Origin: Brienomyrus brachyistius
Taxonomy: Eukaryota; Chordata; Actinopteri; Osteoglossiformes; Mormyridae
Reading direction: 5' to 3'
NCBI RefSeq assembly: GCF_023856365.1
Contig: NC_064538.1
Location: 11,564,435-11,628,434 of the forward strand
Length of the DNA stretch: 64,000 nt
A program made the position numbers and the translations under genes. Each line of letters begins with the position of its first letter. Position 1 is the stretch's first letter. The notes under the pieces are model-generated. The model saw nothing but the letters and a program-made list of their open reading frames with translations, was not told the origin of the DNA and did no database searches. Shown here piece after piece: positions 57,416-64,000 of this stretch.

Positions 57416-58192
57416 CTTTACCCAAGGTCCGGCTATGGTTGATACCATCAGTTTGGTCCTCTGTGTGGAGGTGCTGAATTAGCAGGCATAACGAGAATGA
57501 AATTAAATATGTCCTGTTAAGTTATTCATTTTCATGTTTTAACAGTTAATATTATATATGACTAAATAAGTAATATACGTGACGGATTTAAAAAAAGAAG
57601 TATTATGGATTTACGATTATTAAAGTCCCCTATCGATATTGTCCTCATGGTACATTCCATAAAAACAGAGTCGGTGAACGCGGAAATTGTGTTATTGGCA
57701 CCTGTCCGGCAGAGGGAGTTATACTGTAACTAACGCTTCAACAAAATATGTCTGGTTTACTCATTAAACATTTTAAGCTCATATAGTTAAACTTAGTTTG
57801 GGGAAACAAACATTTAGATTTTTTTGAAATATGCCGTTATAGTGAATGCAGAATATACAGAAATAAAATTTGACTTCAGCTAATGTAAAAATATAAATAA
57901 CAGCACTCGTGAATCCTTTTATTTCCCTGTATCCCATCCTAAGAGGCCCATAGACATGGATGCGAGTGAGGTTTTGCATAAGAGAATAGGGTTATTTTAT
58001 AAATAATAAAATAAAACAATTTTAAAAATAAAATTATTAAAATGAAAATAAAACAGTACACGGTAGTAAACTATAGTGATTTTTTTCTGGTAATCTCAGT
58101 ATGATAAGTTACTTTTAGCAAAAAAAATTTAGCACATTAAAGGAGGATTTTATTATTGAATTATCATAATATATAATAATATAATCTGCGAC

Positions 58193-58225
58193 CCTGAATA
58201 GGGGTTACAGAAAATGGATGGATAA
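58193..58225 (+). repeat. SINE tail fragment
   Basis: GCGACCCTGAATAGGGGTTA followed by CAGAAAATGGATGGAT is the standard terminal module of fish SINEs; the body is missing. Confidence 0.65.
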
Positions 58226-58409
58226 TATAATATCATTTATTAAAATTATTATAAATGATACATAGAATTTGTATTTCTATTTGACTAAGCATTTGTGAAA
58301 CATATTATAGTAAAACTGTTTGAAATGGTTTGAAATGCAGGGTCTTAGTACACATAATTTATCCAAAGCAGTATAGTTCTTTTTTTTTTTTTTTGAGAAA
58401 GGATCAGAT

Positions 58410-58525
58410 AATCCCTAGAGCAACTGAGGGTTAAGCAACAGTGAAATCACTTTCTGGGATTAGAGCCAGCAGCTTTCCAGTTGTAGGCACAATATCCTAA
58501 CCCACTGAACCACAGACCACCCTCC
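58410..58525. repeat. dispersed repeat copy B
   Basis: GAGGGTTAAGCAACAGTGAA, then AGCAGCTTTCCAGTTGTAGG and CACAATATCCTAACCCACTG, ending AACCACAGACCACC. It pairs in inverted orientation with copy A at 54845-54910. Confidence 0.55.
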
Positions 58526-58734
58526 ATAGTGTCCATACAGAATAATAATTTCTAACACTTTTTCAGAAGTAGATGTCATTTTCATGCCTTGTTTTGGTCA
58601 AGCTCAAATTGTAGCGGTGAAAGTCATAGTCAAAACGGAAGTGTGGAAGGGGAAGGTGAGTGATGTGAACCAAAACCATTTACTTTAATTTAAAATTAAC
58701 ACTTTCTTTGCAGACCAGGCACTTGTCATCTCAT

Positions 58735-58990
58735 GACTGCAACTGCTACCTGACAGGGCTACCAGCTTGTGCTGTCAGTTCGCTGGAGATGACTCAAAAT
58801 TTTGCAGCAAGTCTGATATTTAATCAGCCATAATGCTCTCATGTTACACCCCTCCTTCTCACTCCTCATTGGCTCCCTGTTGGCGCTTGCATCATATTTA
58901 AATCCTTAATGCTGATTCCCGGAGCCTTCAGCAGAAAGGCGCCCATCTTCATCACGTGAAGACCCACATCCCACCCCTTCGTATTTGGTC
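58735..58990 (+). mobile_element. L2-like LINE reverse-transcriptase 3' end
   Basis: The plus strand reads EMTQNFAASLIFNQP, a stop, CSHVTPLLLTPHWLPVGACI and IFKSLMLIPGAF. This corresponds to the well-conserved Q-N-x-A-A-R-L-I-F-N...H-V-T-P-L-L...L-H-W-L-P-V-x-x-R-I-x-F-K segment near the end of L2/CR1-type LINE ORF2. Broken by stops. Confidence 0.82.
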
Positions 58991-59603
58991 AGCATGCCGG
59001 TCCTACTTGGCGATCTCGCTGGCACATGAAAATGATTGCTGTCCTAAATGTTTATCATGGGTTTCACAGTGGTGGATTCATGTTAACTTCCACCTGATCC
59101 TCTCTATACTGTTGATGCGAATCCCTGAAAAGCACATATTACATGTACAGCACTGTCTGGTTGCAAAACACCAGCCATGTGGTTCTGTCCCCTGCAACGG
59201 TCACATTTTTCATCATGTTAAAAGCAAGATAAATACATTAATGTATTTCAAAGACGAACAAATTACACCCTGTGGAAATATACAAATATAAAAAAAAAAA
59301 AAATTTTGAAACTTTTTTTGTAATTTCATTTACTGGCATACTGGTTGATTCAAGGTCAATTCCTGATGCCACCTCTGATGTGCTATTTAACTAAGCAAAT
59401 ATTGCCTTTTTTTTTTAAAGGAGGTGAGCAGATGCAAGGGTAAAACAGGCTATAAAAGGTATGAGGTGCATATGTATAAGAAGTAATAACAGTGAGATAT
59501 ACAAGTAAATGAAGGTGAGCACTGTGGTCTAAATAGCAACTACTGTCCCTGAAGTAAGACAAAGAGTTTTCAGAGAGAAACACACGCTGGGGAACATGGG
59601 AGA

Positions 59604-59609
59604 TTTATT
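59604..59609 (-). terminator. mon1b: candidate polyadenylation signal of mon1b
   Basis: TTTATT on the plus strand reads AATAAA on the minus strand, about 1.25 kb past the mon1b stop. I saw no canonical AATAAA or ATTAAA nearer to the stop, but variant signals could be used. Confidence 0.35.
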
Positions 59610-60862
59610 TCCTCAGCCACTCTCCACACATTCTCCATGTGAATTATATTTAAAAAAAGGTTCCATCCTCTCCCTGAATTACCCCAATATATTAAAAGAC
59701 AGAATTTATGAGGTCTCAGGTTAAAAGGTGAACAGCAGAGTACCAAAACTGCATGTGAAAACAACTGCCTGCTTGTAAAATATCAACACAGGGGACGGGG
59801 GGGGGGCACGATGTACGTCAAAGGACTGAAGCCATGAAAGCTCTAATAGAATCTCGGGGCCCTCATTGAACTTAAGCTTTTTCAGTCTTAAGCTTAAGCC
59901 CAAACTGTCATTCAAAAGGTGTCCTATGCAAGGTGTCCTATGCAAGGTAAAAGTGAATCTTCCAGAATTCATCCGATATTACATTTTATCCAGGGTAACT
60001 AATATTCAAAAACACCACATGCTGTTTCGTGCAGGTGATTATAATAAGGGGTGGGGGGAGGGGAATAAAACCTTTTAGAAGATGGCTGGCAGAGATGAGA
60101 CACTGCGCAATTCTATCGGATGGTTTTAGGGCAGTGAACCAATTCAAAACCAAAGACTTCTGCGCTTTGGCTTGAAAATAAGACATTATCAGACTGTGTG
60201 AACTTTCTGAATGGGGCGGGAAGAATAAATTTTGCATTCAGATAACGAAGACTTCAAAAGATAGTTATAACTGGTTCATTTAAAAAAGCACCACACACAC
60301 ACACAAATTTCACACTGTACATTTTTCTCTGGAAGAAAAAAAAAATAGATGTCTCAGCTGGGTAGCAGGTAGTGCAGACATGGAGAGACTCACCTACACA
60401 TGTACAAAAAATGAACATTGTGCAGCATTTTTTCATGACTTAAAAAGACGGATGTTCCTATTCAAATGATTCCATCTTAAGTTGAAATGAAATACAAGGT
60501 TTTCGTCAATATTTCTTCAGTTATTTCTAGAAACCAAGTTTCTAGGCGTGAAAGGGGCTTTTCACAATACAATAAAATCCTATCAAAAAGACCCCTGCAG
60601 GATTACCATTGGAATTTCCACAGCACACAAACATTTCAGACACAGCTTCACAAATCAGTTTGCACCCCACCCTCATCTTATTCAAATACTTATTTGCACC
60701 CTGTCAATCATACATTTCCTAAACAAATGAAAAGTCTGCGAAAGAAATTAACTTATCAATCCATTTATGATACTTTAAACACATGACTACTTATTGTTTG
60801 CATCTGACCCATCACAGCCGCTCCGGGGTTCAAACAGGCGGCAGGATATTGCAGACATTCCA

Positions 60863-61096
60863 CTATAAGAGGGACAGAAACCCATTGTCAGTGTTGTCCT
60901 GCCTGTCGGGGCCGCCCTTGCTCGCCCGGGAGCTCTTGCTGGGGTTAGGGGTGGTGGAGTACTTTGGGGGGGTTCGGATGAAGAGCCGGTCCTCCTCTTT
61001 CTTGATCCAACGTAACAGCTTTGTTATAGCATTGATAGCAGAGGCTTTGGTCACCAGGGGGCTGAAGCAGGTATATAACTCAAACTTACTGGTGAC
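60863..61096 (-). CDS. mon1b: mon1b last exon (77 residues, stop)
   Basis: Acceptor TTATAG, stop TAG at 60863-60865. It encodes [20 protein letters not shown] and [20 protein letters not shown], then a hydrophilic tail rich in Ser, Lys and Asp ending NGFLSLL. Confidence 0.95.
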   Translation of the reverse strand, partial: VTSKFELYTCFSPLVTKASAINAITKLLRWIKKEEDRLFIRTPPKYSTTPNPSKSSRASKGGPDRQDNTDNGFLSLL

Positions 61097-63490
61097 CTAT
61101 AAGACGAGAACAAGGGAGAATGTGCTACGTCAGTCTGCGGTCTTATCATCTAAACAGGCAGCTTGGAAAGAAATCACACTCAAAACAAAATCTATAAAAC
61201 AAACAGCCTCATGTGTCAAAAAATGACTTCACAATCTACGAGTATTCTGTCAGAGGCGTCGAGAGCACTTTGGAACCAGATCCAAGTTTCAGTTTAAAGA
61301 GAGACACCCCAGCTTCACAGCAGCTCATCATGCACTGGACATAAGCTGAGCGTCCATCATGCTTCAAAGGCCGTGGCGTGGGCTGCGTAGTCATGTGACC
61401 CCAAAGGTTCAGCTCCCTATTCTGGAGTTTTTGGTTCTTCTCCTTTATTCTGTTCTGCCTTTCTTTCTATTTTTCTGTCTCTGTCTTCCTTCACTTTTTC
61501 TGTTTCACGTACCATTCAGAATTATAATGAACTGAATCGAATATATCAACAGAACTGTATGTGATCATGGTGTCTCGTCTTAAATGTGTCTATACCTACT
61601 GAAAGTATGTGAGCCCTGAACAGCAGACAGATTCCTTGTATGTGTGAGCATTCTTGGCCAGATAAACCTGATTCCACTATCAGTAACGAGTCGGGCCCGT
61701 TACCCAGGCGAGCAGCGTCTCCCTCTCGGCCACATGGTAGATGAGCTTGAGGGGCCGTGAGGAGCTGTGTATGCGACTGTGCATGTAGCGGTACAGGTCC
61801 AACAGCCTCATCCTTTCCTCCTCGCTGCTGTAGGGGGCCTCCATCTCGGGGCTGCGATAAAGAAAGTGCAGACATGGACACACTGGTCACGTGCAACTGA
61901 TGCCGGTGTCCAGCGGCACTCAGGCACCCCACAGGCCTTTTTCTGAATGCAAAGACGTTTACATACCACTTATACTGATGGGAAGTTCCCTGAGGTGCTA
62001 TCTGCTCTGAACCAGTGAGAGAGCACTGTGTAGCACGCCCAGCACACCTCATTTAGACAGTCACATTGCATGCGCCAAAGCAGCTCGCAGCTAGGAAAAG
62101 CAGGCTTATCTTTCATCACATGTTCCTATCATACTGTGGACCCATTCAAAAGGCCTGGGTCAGTAATTTAATTATGAGTTTGCATAAACGGCACTAGGCA
62201 ATGTAGACAGGCGCCATGGTAACAATACAGCCATCAGGACAGTGTGGCCTTGTCACAACTAAGCAAAAGATGATTAGTATAAAATACTAGAGTCTACTTC
62301 ATCATAGAAACACTACCTATTAATGTATGCTCTACATGAATTATATGCTAAACAAAGCTCAAATTGGCTGCTTAAAAATATTCAGGAAATTTCATTTCTG
62401 ACAACAGTTAAAGCTACCAGTCCTATTCGTTATGTCTCTACCAGGTATCCAGAACCAAAACTATTTTGATGCCATTGTACCCAAATACTTTGCATAAAAT
62501 GTAAAGCACCGATAGGTTACAGGAAAAGTATTACATTTCACTAGTATTACATTACAGTATGTGGGTGGGTGGAGCACTTCCTCGTTTACATACCGACTCG
62601 ACTAGACTGTGGATTTTGCTCAGGCAATTTTAAAAACCACCTTAAAAGTTTTTATACCGAAATTTCACACATCATAGAGAGACTGCAGCACACACACCTG
62701 GTGAACTGTGTGAGCTGGCGGTGGTTGTCTGGCACGTCGAAGGGCTTGTACATGAAGTGTCTCAGGTCTGAGACTCCGACCTGGCTGGCACTGTATGACT
62801 GTGTTCTGGCAATTGAGCGCAGAGCGTTCTGTGCACGCATACCCTCGTCGATTTTCCTCTTGCACTCCGCCACGGCATAGAAAGCCTCCTTGTCGGTGGA
62901 GAGCAGGAGCAAGCAGACAGTGCATTCCGGGGGGTCCAGGTACGAGATGTAGGCATAGAAGTAACAGTCAGGGTTGAAGAGGGGGAGGCAGATCGGGGTC
63001 CAGATCTCCCCGGCCTGGAAGGCAGAGGAGGCTCCTATGAGGTTGAGGAGGAGGTGGAGGTCAGCTGGCTCCAGCCTGGCATCTTCAATTACCGTCTTCT
63101 CCTGGACGATGGTCAGCAGCTGGTTCTTGGCGATGAGGATGGAGAACACCAGGTTGGGCGTGATGGCCTTCTGCAGGATCTGACTAATGGAGTCCCTGAG
63201 GGATGAGGCGAGGGGCAGGCAGTGAACGGCAGACAGAAGAAAGCTGGGGTCCGAATCCACCATGTTGAGAAGGCCGTCCAAAATCTTCTCGGACCCCGCC
63301 AACAGTCGGCGGAGATCGTAGTTCTTCTTGCGCTCGAAGATGCGGGCTATACTGGCCTTCGTGAGCATGCTGATGATCTGGTAGTAAACGTAAAGGAGCT
63401 CGGCACGCAGCTGCTGCTCAGACTGGCGGCTGGAAGAGACAGACACCAGCACCAGGGGCCCCTGCTGCATAAACACCACTGTGTGTTCAT
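60863..63490 (-). CDS. mon1b: mon1b, Mon1 subunit of the Mon1-Ccz1 Rab7 exchange factor, 3' part (three exons)
   Basis: Mon1 pairs with Ccz1 on endosomes to load Rab7 with GTP and drive early-to-late endosome maturation; it is a three-longin-domain protein. Exons 62698-63490, 61704-61851 and 60863-61096 join in frame (phases 1, 2, 0) to about 391 residues. They cover the end of longin domain 1 through domain 3. Signatures are [71 protein letters not shown] and [15 protein letters not shown] chose MON1B over MON1A because of the [12 protein letters not shown] insert, YHVAE, and a C-terminal extension after [12 protein letters not shown] that MON1A lacks. About 155 N-terminal residues should be encoded beyond the right edge. 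Confidence 0.95.
61704..61851 (-). CDS. mon1b: mon1b penultimate exon (49 full codons)
   Basis: Acceptor ATCGCAG, donor TGG|GTAACG. It begins with one base completing a Ser codon and encodes [35 protein letters not shown] and [14 protein letters not shown]. Confidence 0.96.
62698..63490 (-). CDS. mon1b: mon1b large internal exon (793 nt)
   Basis: Acceptor GGCCAG, donor CCAG|GTGTGT. The long exon encodes the rest of longin domain 1, all of domain 2 and the start of domain 3. It includes [56 protein letters not shown] and [20 protein letters not shown]. It has no internal stop or frameshift. The preceding exon must end in phase 1 and lies outside the window, since I see no matching exon in 63491-64000. 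Confidence 0.97.
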
Positions 63491-64000
63491 CTGGCCGGGG
63501 AGCAAAGCACAGTTAGAGAGAGACACACGATACACTGCAAGTTCACGGCATCAGCTGCACACACCAGTCCACATACAGAACAAACTTTATGCAGAATTTA
63601 AGTCACACTACAGCCATTCAGAACACTGTTCATGACGGATGCATTCTGTTTGTTCCTATGGTTCTCTGACTACTTCATTATCCTCAGAATGCTTGAGTAA
63701 GTCATATAAAGTAAGCTAGACAAAACTCCTTTCAGGTGGACAAGTCTTTTATGATATAGTATTACCAGGCCATGAAATCCGTAATGCCTTAGGCTACAGC
63801 TAAATTAAACAGAACACTGAGTTACTGTTTGAGACCTAAATCAGTTGTTTTATTGCCCTGTTTTTAGACCATTCAAATACTTTCATTGTGTGAAAAAGCA
63901 CAGCCACCTGGAACAGCATTTAAAAGGCAGCTGAGAGTGGAAACCCCTAGCTGTGCCTCTGAATCTGTACCCCTCCCTAACAATTATCTATCAAATGCAG
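63491..64000 (-). other. mon1b: mon1b intron, running off the right edge
   Basis: AT-rich sequence without any stretch resembling the conserved N-terminal Mon1 segment, so the upstream exons are further right. Confidence 0.7.

Larger units (their letters stand above)
57751..59603. other. intergenic region between mon1b and gripap1
   Basis: Mostly AT-rich DNA, with long AATAAAATAAAA-like stretches near 58000-58060. It contains a SINE tail, a dispersed repeat, a T-run and an L2-like LINE end, listed separately. No gene was recognised. Confidence 0.6.

Noticed and set aside
61546..62052. 168-codon minus-strand frame
   Set aside because: It overlaps the mon1b penultimate exon in a different frame. 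The mon1b reading frame shows the conserved sequence.
60863..63490. Assignment of the right-hand gene to MON1A
   Set aside because: The [12 protein letters not shown] segment, YHVAE and the extra tail after RTPPKYST fit MON1B, while MON1A ends soon after the RLFI block.

Overview
This is a vertebrate nuclear window, very probably from a ray-finned (teleost-like) fish. Coding sequence is split into many short exons with GT-AG introns. Between them lie fish-type dispersed repeats: SINE tails ending in ATGGATGG, Tc1/mariner remnants, hAT and piggyBac miniature elements, and LINE fragments. Microsatellites and GC-rich minisatellites are frequent. I see no prokaryotic features and cannot name the species.

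Two protein genes are recognisable, both on the minus strand and arranged head to tail. gripap1 (GRIP1-associated protein 1, GRASP-1) is complete. Its 28 coding exons run from the ATG at 57415 to the stop at 24716 and join in frame to 871 codons plus stop. mon1b (a Mon1 subunit of the Mon1-Ccz1 Rab7 exchange factor) is partial. Its last three coding exons (63490 to 60863, about 391 C-terminal residues) are present, and the 5' exons lie beyond the right edge. Both proteins act in endosomal Rab hand-over, Mon1 in Rab5 to Rab7 and GRASP-1 in Rab4 to Rab11 recycling. The adjacency is therefore worth checking in other fish, though it may be coincidence.

Layout: 1-24.2 kb is a gene-free downstream flank with SINE, LINE, Tc1 and hAT pieces, simple repeats and a few stretches that look like conserved non-coding DNA. 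24.2-57.4 kb is gripap1. Its 8.1-kb intron 26 carries a 38-bp minisatellite seeded at a SINE tail. Its intron 27 carries a 37-bp G-rich minisatellite almost touching the exon 27 donor. Introns 2, 5, 16 and 25 carry transposon copies. 56.5-57.75 kb is CpG-rich and spans the gripap1 5' end. 57.75-59.6 kb is intergenic and includes an L2-like LINE 3' end. 59.6-64 kb is the 3' part of mon1b.

I found no evidence of an undescribed system. The most interesting signals are the stop-free minisatellite read-through from gripap1 exon 27 (319 extra codons if intron 27 were retained), the higher-order structure of the two minisatellites, and an unusual number of long poly-G/poly-C runs. All homology statements come from recognising protein and repeat families by eye; no database search was run.
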